From Ochromonas danica (lineage: Eukaryota; Sar; Chrysophyceae; Chromulinales; Chromulinaceae), in NCBI GenBank assembly GCA_015146655.1, contig VKHL01000081.1, forward strand, positions 62,001-126,000: a stretch of 64,000 bases of DNA, given 5' to 3'. Positions 12,201 to 23,791 of this stretch are shown in pieces; within the stretch, counting starts at the first letter, position 1, and every line of letters begins with the position of its first letter. The notes under the pieces are model-generated. The model did not search any database, was not told where the DNA came from, and saw nothing but the letters and a program-made list of their open reading frames with translations. The position numbers and the translations under genes were made by a program.

Positions 12201-15200
12201 GTAAAGCACTGTCCCAATGACCTGCAGGATCTTTAGCTTCCTCCATGCTGATACCTTCTTGGAACGTATCCGCAGGTTTCTCACGTTTTGGATACGTGCT
12301 CTTGCTATAACCAGCTGGGTCAAGAGATGTCGGTGAAGGAATGTGTGCAGGATAATGAATAAGATTATAAGGATCAAAGATCTTGATGGGCACCAAGACA
12401 GTTGCACTGGCTTCTTCCTCATTCTCAGCATTTTCGTTGAGGCCCAAATTATGATAACCAAATTCCTTTAACGCATGCTTCATATCCCTCGTGAGAATCC
12501 TGATTTCATTGGTAAGGCGGGTGTACGATTCCTTATCATAATTGAGGAGATTATTCAATGCTTCATTGGGCAAGCCAATGCCACAGCCAAAGGTAGCATC
12601 TTCAAACAACGCACGGATACCGTCTGGAGATCCTCCATCACCTGCCTGTACATTCGATAAGAATTGTTTCACTTCTTGATACTTGTCTTCCATATGAACC
12701 ATGTAGACAGACCGTAAATTGTTTCTCCATGCCTCTTCTTTCGCAAGGAGACTACGGTACTCTACGATGAAGGGCTTCAATTCTTCGTGTGGTAGGAGGT
12801 CATGAAGACACTGGATGTTTTTGTTGTAATTATAAATATTATGCATGATCTTATTATAGCCATTATACTCCTCACCCAGACATTCCAACATGTTTTCTAA
12901 CTGCACATGAGTCTTCACTTCAAAACTTTTTGAAAACCGATCAACTTGTACACTTCCTTTGATAGGACAGGAGGGCAAGAGACGAGACGAAGAAGTGTTA
13001 TAGAGTAGCTGAACAAAGAATATCACCTCTTCTGCATTAATCTCAATATCATACTCCCTCATAGGAATGTTATCAACTAGACGGTAACTGTTGAACTTAT
13101 GACTGCCAGTGCCAACACTCTGGACAGAAATCTGCCATAGCGAGATGTAAATAGGCAACACCTTCATCTCCTTTGCCAAGAGAATGATGAGGCCCAAGTA
13201 AGTCGTCCCTTTAGACACCGTGAGCCATTTCATCTCCTTATCAGAGACGAAGGTTTGTTGCAAGGAATAGTCCTGGAAAGCATAGAGATCATTTTCAGTG
13301 GCGTATCGAATGCGAAGCAATGCTTTATCTCTCATCCTCATGTAAGTCGCTAACTCTCGTTGACGTTCAAAAGGTTGAATAGTGTTGATTAGAGATTGTG
13401 GGATGGAGCTTTCAGGCATGGGCTTCATAATCTGTTGAGCATCTTCTAATCGAATGTAGACAAGCATGTATGCTGAAGCAAAGGTAGTCAGATTATAGTC
13501 AATATTGTTGTGTTGATCTGCTTGATCGGTTAGTATGCTGTTTACTTGCCAGTAATGTTGGATATGGTCTTCATCGACGTCGTGCTTGGCAGCGGGTTCG
13601 GACATACGATGATGAGAAGCATGATAACGACGCCCAAAATAATAGTGAATGGCTTCAAGCTCTGTCACTTTCATTACCACTTCATCATTGAACTTATACC
13701 AACTCTCCGCTATGTTGCCGCTACCTCCAATCGCATTGCTACCATCAACTTCATGCCCATTTCCATTACTTTGAGGATGTGCCAGGCTGTTTTCAATCTT
13801 CTTGCGCACATAGTCTATGTTGTAAACCGTATCCAGATTATATTGCGTAGCAGGACGAATATATGCAAAATAATGTCCGCCTCCAACATCGCCACTATGA
13901 ACAAGTACACTGTGCAAGATGTATGTGTTTGGGGTGGTTGGTTGGTCGCCCTCTTTCTCCTCCAATCCATCATCTCCACTCTTCTCTTCTTTCTGGTTCT
14001 TGTCATGATCCAAGAAGTCGTCCAGATAGAGAATACTGGGGAATTCATAGTGGTCGTGAATCTTCATAAAGTTCATCGTTTGGAGATCAAAATCGAAGCG
14101 CTTCAAGTGGATGGTGAGGATGGGAGGGAAATGAGTGAAGATGACGCCTTTCTTGGCATCATACTTGCCTTTATATTCATCACAATAGTATTGATTATCA
14201 CCATCCAGCATCTCTATGGCAACATATTTCTTGAAGCTATCATAGATGTTACGACAGTTCTTGACATCCAACTGGATGTCATAGAAGTCTTCTTCTCGAT
14301 TGGATTGATAGTCAATGTTCATACAGTGAATATACGACTTGATCCGACCAGCAAACAGAGATTTCACAAAATTGGTATGGCCATTCGTATGATTGGTAGT
14401 GACATCTACATCACTTTCCTCAGGAGTGATTTTATGATATTCCTCCACTTTCTCCTCGAGTTTGTCTAAGAGCACACGCATCATCTCCTGCACATCTTGC
14501 TGCATAAATGCTTCTGCTGTAGTCCATCCAAATGCTCTGGTTAAGTCTTTGGTTGTTACTTCTTTCTTGCTCACTTGTAGTTTATAGAAGAGACTTTGTA
14601 ATGCAAATGTGGTGCTTTGTGACAAATCTGCAGCATCCACGGGCAGATTGTATACAGCCTCGCGAAAGCTATTAAGATGAAATAACATCTATACAAGAAA
14701 CAAGTCATGGAATGATGATCACAAGGAAAGAGAGTGGTCACAGTACTGTACCTGTAGCAATGAATTGAGATAGCAAGTGGCTCCCAGGTTCTCAATCCCC
14801 ACCATGCCTGTCATCTGCTTGGAATTGTAATGAAGTGGCACTCTCATTGGCACAAATCGCTCTGTGATCTCTATTTGAAAACGCACTGCAAAGCGATTTG
14901 CATCTATGGGTCGTCCGCATTCCTGTAGATTGTTGAAGGGGCAGAACTTTGGTTCTCCTTGGTCAACACGCTGAGGAGGGGAAAACTCCCCTCCTGTAAA
15001 CAGATAATCTACAGACTTGGCTATGACAAGCAGCACAACAATACAGAGATTAACAACGAGTAAGAGAGTGGATGCAAGATGATGGAACATACTGTAACAA
15101 GCAGGTTGATTGTCTCGACGCAGCATGACTATTCGATAAGTCGAGTGAAGCATCCAGCCACTGGGTAGCTTCTCTGGATGATCATAGCCGATATAAGCTC

Positions 15201-15752
15201 CCTATATATGCCAAACACACAGTCGATGAGGTTATTCTGACAACAATCACATAACCCGCAATATCTCACCGTATAAGATCCTTCTTCAGGTCGAATGACT
15301 AGCAAGAGAGACCATTCTGCTCCTTTCCATTGTCTAAGAACATGACTTTGTACTCGGTAATTCGGATTTTTCATCATTTGTCGTTTGTCTATGATGATCT
15401 CATCAATCCATGAAACTTGGAAGGCTTTCGAATCTAAAGGAACGACCTCCTCCTCTTCTTCTTCTTCGACTTCTTTACTCTCTATTCCCTCTTCTCCTAA
15501 TAAGATATCATTTGCATCATCGCCCTCTTCTTCTTCCTCCTCCTCCTCTTCTTCTTCTCCTTCCACAGCGGCTATGCGGGATGGTGTTTCGAGTAGAGTG
15601 GCTGTGGTTGGACGCTGTGCTGCCCGTTGCCGTGACAGTCCATTGTTCCCATAATGATCTTCCTCCCCAATGGACTGTAAGTCGGAACTTTCTTCCTGCC
15701 CTTCTTCCTCCTCTCCACCTAGCATGCTGTGCTCTTCATCATCTTGGTCCAT
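9268..15752 (-). CDS. USP7: USP7-type ubiquitin-specific protease, unusually long
   Basis: Six exons (15752-15270, 15201-15093, 15020-14752, 14688-11869, 11783-9370, 9307-9268) join in frame to 2044 residues. After an acidic Glu-rich N-terminus comes a MATH domain (about residues 115-250; GWMLHSTYRIVMLRRDNQ). The USP catalytic domain follows, with Cys280 in ENLGATCYLNSLLQ, His559 in GGGHYFAYIRP and Asp622 in WYKFNDEVV, so the triad is complete. A long C-terminal part corresponds to the ubiquitin-like domains. It closes with WLGIQRS and, from the last 40-nt exon, GIKIS, much as human USP7 ends after WLGLD with a KIHN-like tail. That ending argues for one gene rather than two. Human USP7 has about 1100 residues, so roughly 900 residues are extra here. 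Start: the first ATG in the acidic leader. An alternative is two genes split at 11780, but then only 43 bases would separate them. Confidence 0.85.
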
Positions 15753-16106
15753 CTCCTCTCTCAATCGTTTGGATAAAGAAGAAAGAAATTCTTTTCTGAA
15801 TAGAGTAGAGAGTAGAATGAACTCAGAGAAAGAACTCAGTAGTGAACAGACAAAGAATCGATCAATTGATACAGAGGAAGTCAATCCGTCGATTCAATTC
15901 AATTCTCTTCCACTCCGACAGCAGCACTCATGCCTTCGCTGGTTCGTCCCGCGGCTCTGCACCAGCACTGATCAGCTGGGCAAAAGTCGAAAATGCTGAT
16001 TTACAAACCAGCCCAACCAGAGAAAAATCGAAAATGGTGAACTTAAGAGGAGAGCTGCAGCAAGAAAGAAGATGAAAGTTAGACTATAGGGGATTGTTTA
16101 TTGACC
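15753..16106. other. divergent intergenic region USP7 / pirin
   Basis: 354 bases between the two start codons. It holds short open frames in both directions, including an ATG at 16033 that closes at 16075 and could act as an upstream ORF for pirin. No RNA gene or repeat is seen. Confidence 0.5.
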
Positions 16107-17393
16107 ATGCATTGGACTTGGTCTTTGTTGGTGTATAGTTGTCTCTTGATGGTGACGTGTCCGTTCTCAATGAGATCTACACTGCGAATGCTATCCACTG
16201 GTGTTTCATCCTCATCTCCCGTGGGTCTGCGTCGTGTCGACTGGCCAAATGCAGTGCTACCAACTCCACAGAAAAGCCTCTCATTTTCTCTACAGCCTAC
16301 TTTGAAGCTCCCTGTATGGCCTGTATGGGGTGGTGTTCTGGCTCAATTGGCTGACTGGGTAGGTGCCAAAGCCTTGTCCTCTGCCATCATGCAGCATGTG
16401 GGAGGCCGAGTGGTGCCCATTTCCCTCTCTGAGTCATCACTTTCTCCCTTTATCCTCCTTGTCCATCATAAGCACTCCTTTACTTCCCTTGACCCCTTCC
16501 GACCCATCTCAAAGCTGCTGTTGCCAGAGGGTTTCCCAGCACATCCACATGCAGGCTTCGACACAGTGACCTACTGTGTGGAAGGAGGAATGCGTCATCG
16601 AGACTCCGAGTCATTTCGCATGGATTATGGAAATGGAGATGTTCAGTGGATGAGAGCAGGTAGAGGTGTGATTCATGAGGAAATGTGGGATATCCCTGCA
16701 CAATTTGGTCACCATAAACTGGAATTGTTTCAGATCTGGGTCAATCTCCCCCGACGAGAGAAATCTGCCACAGCATTCACTCGTTTGCTTGCTAAAGATG
16801 ATATTCCTACTATCACATTGGATAGTACTGATAGTGCTAGGAATCAGTGTGGTAGAATCAAAATAATCTCTGGACAGTTCGTGGACACTGTGTTCGGCAA
16901 GGAGACAATCGTGCAGGGTCCTGGTTGTGAGATAGCAGCCACTGGTGTTGGAATCTATCATATGATTCTCCCACCACATATGAAAGTCAGTTTGGAAGCC
17001 ACCAATATTTCCAGTGGATTGCTTTTTGCACAATCGGGATCGGGTTTCTTGCATGACATCAGCAACAACTCAGTGATCGGGCCTCAAGACCTCGCCGTCT
17101 TCCATAGCAATACTATGCACAGTGGTTTTATCAACCTCTCTGCTGGCGAGAAAGGGTTGAGTGTTTTGATATTGATAGGGCAGGACTTGAAGGAACCAGT
17201 TCTAGCGAGAGGATCATTTGTCCAATGTGATGAACAAGACATGAACAAGGTGCAAACCATTTTCAGTAGTTTGGGAGACAAAGCCTTTTGGGACTACAGG
17301 CTAAGTGATGATGATTGGAAAGCACATAGCGCCAAACTACAGCTCCAAAAAGTCATCACCTATTTCCAAACCATGTTCAAAGATAACAAGTAA
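16107..17393 (+). CDS. pirin-family cupin with signal-type leader
   Basis: 428 residues from the ATG at 16107, no intron. Pirins are bicupin iron proteins; some oxidise quercetin and others act as nuclear co-regulators. The N-terminal cupin has the metal site HPHAGFDTVTY plus GDVQWMRAGRGVIHEEM, giving the His-His-His-Glu set of human pirin. The C-terminal cupin (~residues 265-385) follows. The first ~24 residues form a hydrophobic signal-like segment (WSLLVYSCLLMVTC) followed by PFSMRSTLRML, which is basic and hydroxylated, as in a bipartite plastid leader. About 100 extra residues precede the cupin core. It is convergent with histidinol dehydrogenase, with 69 bases between the stop codons. 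Confidence 0.85.
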   Translation: MHWTWSLLVYSCLLMVTCPFSMRSTLRMLSTGVSSSSPVGLRRVDWPNAVLPTPQKSLSFSLQPTLKLPVWPVWGGVLAQLADWVGAKALSSAIMQHVGGRVVPISLSESSLSPFILLVHHKHSFTSLDPFRPISKLLLPEGFPAHPHAGFDTVTYCVEGGMRHRDSESFRMDYGNGDVQWMRAGRGVIHEEMWDIPAQFGHHKLELFQIWVNLPRREKSATAFTRLLAKDDIPTITLDSTDSARNQCGRIKIISGQFVDTVFGKETIVQGPGCEIAATGVGIYHMILPPHMKVSLEATNISSGLLFAQSGSGFLHDISNNSVIGPQDLAVFHSNTMHSGFINLSAGEKGLSVLILIGQDLKEPVLARGSFVQCDEQDMNKVQTIFSSLGDKAFWDYRLSDDDWKAHSAKLQLQKVITYFQTMFKDNK

Positions 17394-17462
17394 AACCTGA
17401 ACCTAATTATTCGCTTATTAATTTTTCTTCTCTAGTCAACTACAAGCTTGATAAATGACGAG

Positions 17463-18737
17463 TTAAAGTTGATAAGAAAGAAGACGACATTCAGCGGCTC
17501 GGGCATGACCTTCCAAACCTTCGATCCGAGCCAGGGTTACACTATCCTGGACCACTTCTTGAGCAGCTTCCTTGTCTTCAATGTGCATCCACGTTCTGAT
17601 GCGGAGGAATGTAAATACGCTGAGACCTCCAGTATAGCGAGAGGTACCACAAGTGGGCAAGACGTGATTGGGGCCCACGCCATAGTCTCCCAAAACCTCG
17701 GCGGAAATTGAGCCAATAAACACTGCGCCATAGTTGTTACATTGCTTGCTGGTGGACACGGGATCAACTGTGTGCACCTCCAAATGCTCAGGGCCCACCA
17801 GATCAGACACCTTCACAGCAGAATCTAAGTCAGGGCAAATGACAGCGAAGCCCTTTTTGACTGCTTCAATAGCCGTTGCACCAGTTGGCAAAGTAGATAA
17901 ACGATGTTCGATGCGCGCATTCACAGCGTGAATAACATCCATTTCAGTGGAGACTAAGATAGGACGAGCTTCAGTATCATGCTCAGCTTGGGCGAGAAGG
18001 TCAGCAGCTACTACATCAGGATTACAGCTCTTGTCAGCAATAACCAAAACTTCTGAAGGGCCTGCAAGCATATCAATAGCACAAATGCCAGATACCAAGC
18101 TTTTGGCAGCGGTGACCCATTTGTTGCCCGGACCAACAATCACGTCACAAGCGGTGAGAGGAGCGATGCCATAGGCCATGGCACCAATTGCTTGAGCACC
18201 TCCAGCAGCTAGGAGACCATCAGCATTAGCCACGTGAGCTGCAGCGAGAGTGGCCAAAGCTGGTCTAGGTGAGGCTACCCAAACAGTCTGCACGCCAGCA
18301 GCGCGAGCAGTGACAGCTGTCATCAACACGGAAGAAGGCAAAGGATAGCGTCCACCTGGCGCATAGCATCCAGCAACAGCAATAGGTGCAACATAGTGTC
18401 CAGCTTTTCCTCCTGGGATAGTGGTAGTCATCTCACTAATCGCAGCGCGTTGAGATTGGGCAAATGTCTGAATCCTCTCTGCAGTACGAAGAAGAACTTG
18501 CTGGGAATTAGCATCAAGTCGATCAAATGCTTCCTTAAGATCTTCTTTCGTGTAAAATAGCTTGCTATCAGGATTTTCGATGTCACGAAGACGCACAGCG
18601 ACTTCCACGAGACCCACTGTGCCACGTTCTTTGACTTCTTTCAATATCGCCGCTGCTTGGTCTCTTGCTGTAGGATCCACAGGATCAAAAGTAAGAGAAC
18701 CAACTTCCTCAGGCTTTACAACGCGTAACTGGCTCAT
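17463..18737 (-). CDS. HDH: histidinol dehydrogenase, monofunctional
   Basis: Intronless, 424 residues from the ATG at 18737. The family makes histidine from histidinol with two NAD+ reductions at one zinc site. Present in order are [49 protein letters not shown], the zinc ligands in LLAQAEHD, the catalytic pair in VGPEHLEV, the Asp ligand in [13 protein letters not shown] and the last His ligand in [10 protein letters not shown]. Every catalytic and zinc residue I can place is kept. The protein is not fused to other His enzymes as in fungal HIS4. It shows no obvious leader. The segment after NHVLP ([15 protein letters not shown]) resembles a HisD-like paralogue branch, so a related alcohol dehydrogenase role is possible. 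Confidence 0.85.
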   Translation of the reverse strand: MSQLRVVKPEEVGSLTFDPVDPTARDQAAAILKEVKERGTVGLVEVAVRLRDIENPDSKLFYTKEDLKEAFDRLDANSQQVLLRTAERIQTFAQSQRAAISEMTTTIPGGKAGHYVAPIAVAGCYAPGGRYPLPSSVLMTAVTARAAGVQTVWVASPRPALATLAAAHVANADGLLAAGGAQAIGAMAYGIAPLTACDVIVGPGNKWVTAAKSLVSGICAIDMLAGPSEVLVIADKSCNPDVVAADLLAQAEHDTEARPILVSTEMDVIHAVNARIEHRLSTLPTGATAIEAVKKGFAVICPDLDSAVKVSDLVGPEHLEVHTVDPVSTSKQCNNYGAVFIGSISAEVLGDYGVGPNHVLPTCGTSRYTGGLSVFTFLRIRTWMHIEDKEAAQEVVQDSVTLARIEGLEGHARAAECRLLSYQL

Positions 18738-18913
18738 TTGCTAATGGATTACACTCTCTAGATGCAGATGTTGGTGATGATGCACTGCTGACAGCACGAA
18801 ATTGCAACCACACCATCTTGTCATATATTATTGTGATGCGAGGGAGACACAACAGTTACTCACTCCGATGGGTGATAATGATTATAGAGTGATTGTTGTT
18901 GTTAAGATAGACG

Positions 18914-20299
18914 ATGTTCACGACAGATGATGATTTACCTGATGATATTGACAGTTTGAAAGCTTTAGTTCTTGATCTTTCAAGAAGGTTACAAAACGCT
19001 CAGCACACAGTTGAGGCTGAAAGACGATCTGCCCATCAGGCCATGGAGCAGGCGGAGTATTATCGTCATCGACTGACAGAAACCACCAGTTCTTTCCGGA
19101 TTGAAGCAGCTCGTATTCGCAATCTTGAGATGAAATACCGTCGAGAGCACGATGGCCGACGCTATGAGGACAACAAAGTGAAAATGGGAGCTTTGATCGA
19201 AGAGTTGCGTGTGGCTGAGCTGGACTGTCAAATAGCAGGCATGACCAAGACTGTCCCTGTGAAAGTGTCTCGTCTTCGCTCTAAAATCGGTAGTCTTGAG
19301 GCTGAGCAGCAAAGCCTTCGAACGATGTTAACCCAACTGTCCGAGATCGAACAGCTGAATGAAAAGCTGGCTCTAGCTGCTCAAAGCGGCAACTACTCGG
19401 ATGCATGGAACCTTCTCCAAGCTGGAACTGATGTAAATTACGTTGATGCATCGGGATCGCTTCCTCTTCACTATGCTTGTCAAGAAGGTCATGTCGATGT
19501 CGTGCGATTGCTGTTGGAACATGGCTCTGATTTTAATGCGCGCTTAACTGGGCAAGCGCCAGTCGTACTCGCAGCACGCGGTGGGCATAACGAAGTAATC
19601 AAGACACTCCTTGACTATGGCGCCAATGCGGAGGAGAAGGGTGTGGCAGGTATTCCGCCTTTGATTAGCGCCTTTTTGCACGGCCGAATATCTACGGTGC
19701 AGTACCTGTTGGAAGAGATTAAGGTTGATATTAACAGCCTTGATAGTGAGGAAAATACTATATTACATCATGCAGTACGCTCCAACCGAAGTGATGCTCA
19801 AGAGGTTATATTTTATCTCCTGGAAAAGGGAGTAAATGTGGAGAGAATCAATCGGCAAGGACATACTGCATTGCAGGTTGCACTTTATGATAAACGCAAG
19901 GCAGCTATTGAGATCCTGACTGGAAAGAAAGTGGAGGATATTGAAGAAGAATCCAACCCGAAGCCTGCGGAGGCGTTAGGACGGAGAGGGTCCACCATGG
20001 CAATAACTTCTGCCAGACGCACTGTCATAGCTAAGCCTGGCAGGCTGAGACCAGCACCAGTTAATGCCGTTCCAAAGGGCAAGCATATGGATCCTCACCC
20101 ATCACAACAGAAAGGTAGGAATAGGGCAAGAAAACCGAATCAACCATCAATGACAGGCTTAGCGAAAGGTTCTGCTCTTGATGCTCCAATGGATGATCTG
20201 AAAGAAGAAAGCTCGACGGGAAATATCCTAACTCCTGAAGCTTTGAGTTTAATGGCATCCACTTCTGTGGCATCTTCCGTGACATTTGATCCCGAATGA
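18914..20299 (+). CDS. coiled-coil and ankyrin-repeat protein
   Basis: 461 residues, no intron. Residues ~10-160 are charged and helical with heptad-like spacing (LKALVLDLSRRLQNAQHTVE). Four to five ankyrin repeats follow at ~165-330: ASGSLPLHYACQEGHVDVVRLLLEHGSDFNA is the clearest unit, then TGQAPVVLAARGGHNEVIKTLL, a variant unit, NTILHHAVRSNRSDAQEVIFYLLEKG and GHTALQVALYDKRKAAIEIL. The last ~130 residues are basic and Ser/Pro-rich, probably disordered. Ankyrin arrays bind protein partners; the partner cannot be told. It is divergent from histidinol dehydrogenase, with 176 bases between start codons. Confidence 0.8.
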   Translation: MFTTDDDLPDDIDSLKALVLDLSRRLQNAQHTVEAERRSAHQAMEQAEYYRHRLTETTSSFRIEAARIRNLEMKYRREHDGRRYEDNKVKMGALIEELRVAELDCQIAGMTKTVPVKVSRLRSKIGSLEAEQQSLRTMLTQLSEIEQLNEKLALAAQSGNYSDAWNLLQAGTDVNYVDASGSLPLHYACQEGHVDVVRLLLEHGSDFNARLTGQAPVVLAARGGHNEVIKTLLDYGANAEEKGVAGIPPLISAFLHGRISTVQYLLEEIKVDINSLDSEENTILHHAVRSNRSDAQEVIFYLLEKGVNVERINRQGHTALQVALYDKRKAAIEILTGKKVEDIEEESNPKPAEALGRRGSTMAITSARRTVIAKPGRLRPAPVNAVPKGKHMDPHPSQQKGRNRARKPNQPSMTGLAKGSALDAPMDDLKEESSTGNILTPEALSLMASTSVASSVTFDPE

Positions 20300-20553
20300 A
20301 GAATGAAGTGTGATGAGAAGTCGTTTCTCCTCTGCCTAGAAGCTGTTTTTCGACCACACTCTCTAGAAGAGATCCCCTTCTCTGTCTCCGGAATCTTCGC
20401 CTTCAAGTTCAATGACGAGGACGGGCTCTGGAGCACAGCATCATCGTCACAATCGAATTCCTCTGGACCCTTCCAGAAGCTCTTCCTTGTCCTTGTCCTT
20501 GTCCTCATCCCTCTGCTCTTCTTGCTTGCATTGATCACTGACAACTTGGGAAG

Positions 20554-22008
20554 ATGGCCCCCTTGTACAGTCCTCGTTTTAATATCGATAGTGCGCATTG
20601 GACGAAATATGTGGAATACGTGAATGCGAATTATCCTCTTTCTTCCTTCACTTACGAAGAAAAGGAATTTGTGCACAAAGCCTTGCTGAAAGATGGGCAT
20701 TGTTCAAATGATAATGTGCTCTGGATTAATATCTTTGCTGATCAATTGCTGGACTTTGTCGATGAAGCTTGGTTTAGTGGGTCTAGTTCTATCAGCACCC
20801 AAATGCAACAACTGAGCGTGGTGGTCTGCAAGGCCATCCTTGCCTTTTACAACGCTCAGCACGCCCTGAGACTTGAAGTTCCAAAAGATTTACGCACTCG
20901 AGAGCAAAGTCGTATGCTTGAAATTCACCCCAATATTGTGAATTTCCCTTTGCAATTATGCATTGATATGGGGAGACTTCTCAATTTGAGAAAGATCGCA
21001 GCAAATCATCCTCACGCAGGAACGTTATCTTCTCCCCAGGAGAAAATTCTATTCGAAAAGCTACATAATCAGCTAGAAGAGGCTGTGACAATGATGGAAT
21101 CGTCGAAACAAGGCGAAGGAGAAAGCAGCAAAATGGGATTTCCGAAGGCAGTCAGCATGGACCAAGAACAAACGACCACACCAAATGAGCCCACTAATGT
21201 TGAATGGGTTCCTCGAGGATCGGAAGACACTTTTCTGCGTCTTTGTACTTTCAAAGTATGGTGTGATAAATACGAGCAAGAGGAGGAATGGTCCGCTCAC
21301 AAGATGGTGAATGAGTGGCTTCAAGAAGCTATTCAACTTTACAATCATGTTTCTTATCACTGGGACCACTGCGCAATCAAAAAGTTCCCACTTCAAACAT
21401 TTCCTGCTATTCGTAAGACTTGCATTAATTCTTGGTTAGCTGACATTCCTGAAAGAGCAGGATCTCAGATGAAGAGCAGCAAACCCTCTACAAATTGGAT
21501 TACTGATTGGTGCACTTTCCCTGTTGTGGAGAGGCGCATGCAATGGGAAAGTTATTTTTGTAGCGTCATATTGCAGGCGAGGAACATCGCTCAGTTAATG
21601 GGAAAGCCGGATGTAAAAATTCATCACGACGAACTGGTTAACGAAGCCGTTCCTGCAGCTCACAAGGGGTCGGACGGAGGAAATGGTGATGTGATTGCCT
21701 CCATGGAGGAGGGGGAAAGCACGGCAGAAGAACCTCCAAGAAAGAAGGCTCGCTGGGAAGATGGAGGTGATCAAGTTGGTACTCTCATGAATCTTGTTCG
21801 CACAGTTGTACGAGAAGAATTGAACATCACTGATCGAAGCTTGACAGTTCATGATCGCAACAGCTATCAACGTCATCACGACATTCTGCGCGAAATGAAT
21901 GGCCACTTGAATCCCCTGAAGACTCAGCTATTTCATCTAAGCCACAATGTCAATCATGTTTTCAACTTATTGGAGCGCATGGTCCCATCTGCTGGTGGCT
22001 CTAAGTGA
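20554..22008 (+). CDS. protein of unknown function, possibly nuclear
   Basis: 484 residues from the ATG at 20554, 254 bases after the ankyrin gene on the same strand. I do not recognise the family. The protein looks mostly helical with many aromatic residues (TDWCTFPVVERRMQWESYF). A short acidic linker, EEGESTAEEPPRKKARWEDG, contains the nuclear-localisation-like PPRKKARW. The last ~70 residues form an amphipathic helix with His at regular places (NSYQRHHDILREMNGHL), likely a dimerising coil. Ends are convergent with the J-domain gene, 121 bases apart. Confidence 0.7.
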   Translation: MAPLYSPRFNIDSAHWTKYVEYVNANYPLSSFTYEEKEFVHKALLKDGHCSNDNVLWINIFADQLLDFVDEAWFSGSSSISTQMQQLSVVVCKAILAFYNAQHALRLEVPKDLRTREQSRMLEIHPNIVNFPLQLCIDMGRLLNLRKIAANHPHAGTLSSPQEKILFEKLHNQLEEAVTMMESSKQGEGESSKMGFPKAVSMDQEQTTTPNEPTNVEWVPRGSEDTFLRLCTFKVWCDKYEQEEEWSAHKMVNEWLQEAIQLYNHVSYHWDHCAIKKFPLQTFPAIRKTCINSWLADIPERAGSQMKSSKPSTNWITDWCTFPVVERRMQWESYFCSVILQARNIAQLMGKPDVKIHHDELVNEAVPAAHKGSDGGNGDVIASMEEGESTAEEPPRKKARWEDGGDQVGTLMNLVRTVVREELNITDRSLTVHDRNSYQRHHDILREMNGHLNPLKTQLFHLSHNVNHVFNLLERMVPSAGGSK

Positions 22009-22129
22009 GCTTTTTCGTTAACATTTTGTCCTTGACTTAGGAAATTAATTGTAGCAGATACCCGATTCTCATTTTTTCATTAATAAGCTACAAGTCACTT
22101 TATTATACATCTTGGTCATTGTCTACCAC

Positions 22130-23791
22130 TTAGCTTTTATTGTCGGGGTCTTTCAACACGTAACGCAGAAAGTTGAACAACTCTTTGTCGAGTGAGATAG
22201 GCTCATCTTTGGGAGGCAAGCCACCTTTGCTAGCATCAAACCTCGAATAGCGGTCAGCAAGATCGTGGAATTCATCAGCCGAGCTGAGCAAGTCATCCAA
22301 GTCTCTGATCCCATCTTGTTCTCGCGACTTACTTGCATTTCTTGCAGAGCTACCATCTTTCGTATTCAATGCCTTGTAGACTTGCTGGAGGAAGTCTGCA
22401 GCCTCTTCAGCAGATTCTGTTCTGGTTGACCCTCTTGCGCCTCTGCTCTCATTTGTTGACATATGCGGAGGATGCTTTCTTTGATAATCCCTCCATCTTC
22501 GCTCGGAACGATCATCTTCTTCACTCCAAGTTGTGGTGTATCGTCGATTACTGTCGCCTCCATCTCTTTGTCGCTGTGGCTGGGTCATGGGGTCAGGAGG
22601 TTGGCTCCAGTCACGCTCTTCATAGGCTTTACCATCATAGGGATCATCCTTCTCGTAATGCCTCACATCATCAGGGTTATCTTCGTCGTACAATGATTGA
22701 GGATATATTAAATTCTCAATTTCATCCTAATTATCAGCATCAAGCTCACAATTACCCCTTTCACAGAAATATCAAGACGATGACGTGTGTTGTTACCTCG
22801 AGGTCGCTGATGATGTGCTCCAATCGCTTCACTTCCTGTAGATCGTGAAGACGCTGATTGATCAAGTTAATATCTTTGACAGCTCCCCAATCACGACGAT
22901 CTTGCTCGAGATCATGGATCCTCCTCATTCGCTCATGTTTAATGGAGCGCAAGTAAAGCTGTGCAGCAGAAGTAAATTAAGTCAGCAACAACACCACAAC
23001 CTGAACTGCGGGTACAAACATCAACTTACCTTCAATGCAGTGACAGAGCCATCTCCTCGGCCACTAACTTTCTTAACATCAGTCCCTTCCCAATGATCAC
23101 CTTCCTTGGCATGGATATAGTCATCTCGCACCCGATTGGCGAAGTCTGGATCATGAGCGACTCTATCCCAGAACCTGTCCTCAGGGCTCTCATTAACACG
23201 TGAAGAAGACGATGGAGGAGGAGAGCTTGGTGAAGGACTAGATGGTCGCCGATACTTGGGATCATTAGTTCCCGATCCCTTGATACCAGCCTGGGCTCCA
23301 ACCAAACCCTTGGCTCTCATCTTGTCGTAAGCTGTACGAGTGAGAGAATCCTTGAGAATGCGATAAGCACCGTTGATTACCATCATCTGTTTATTTGCCA
23401 GCTCTTTGTCTTCTTTTCTTTCTTTGTTATCAGGATGATATTTGAAGACCATCTTGTAGTAGGCCTTCTTGAGCTCCTGCATGTTACAAGCTGGATCAGC
23501 TTCCAGCACAGAGTAGTAGTCTTCGTCAAAGTCCAGCTTTGGAGCCATGTAGGGGTCCCAAGAAGTCGAAGGGGTTTCTTGGCTTTCACAGTAAAGCCTG
23601 AGTTGCGGCCTCCAAGTGGGCTGGCTCTGAGTGAGGTGGTGGTGTCTTGACCAGGTCACCATTCTGCCATTGGGAGGGAAAGAAGAGCGGAATGAGACCA
23701 GAAAGCCTTGTACGACAAGACATTGAAATAAAAATAGGAAATAGAAGGATGCGAACCCATTCCAAGTGGAATTGTTCTTCATCGACATCAT
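22130..23791 (-). CDS. J-domain (DnaJ-like) protein with plastid-type leader
   Basis: Three exons (23791-23030, 22958-22797, 22726-22130), all in phase 0, give 506 residues. The first two codons of the exon are both ATG. The leader has a hydrophobic core FASFYFLFLFQCLVVQG followed by FLVSFRSSFPPNGR, so Phe falls at the likely cleavage site and a basic, Ser-rich stretch follows, as in secondary-plastid bipartite leaders. The J-domain (about residues 90-155) has the HPD tripeptide in FKYHPDNKERKED and ends at TRTAYDKMRAKGL; it would stimulate an Hsp70. No Gly/Phe or zinc-finger region is seen, so it is a class C type. The C-terminal half is charged and Asp/Arg-rich, ending in a short helix ELFNFLRYVLKD. 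A specific client cannot be told. Confidence 0.8.

Noticed and set aside
13546-14469. 307-codon open frame antisense to USP7 exon 4
   Set aside because: It lies wholly opposite a conserved catalytic domain and is rich in Ile/Val/Met as expected for the complement of that codon usage; no domain or motif is visible.
15420-15570. Long CTC/CTT runs as a simple-sequence repeat
   Set aside because: They are the minus-strand Glu-rich coding region at the N-terminus of USP7.
16611-17054. 147-codon frame antisense to pirin
   Set aside because: Opposite the conserved cupin core; no supporting motif.
20140-20700. 186-codon minus-strand frame over the end of the ankyrin gene
   Set aside because: Shadow of two real plus-strand genes, with no recognisable feature of its own.
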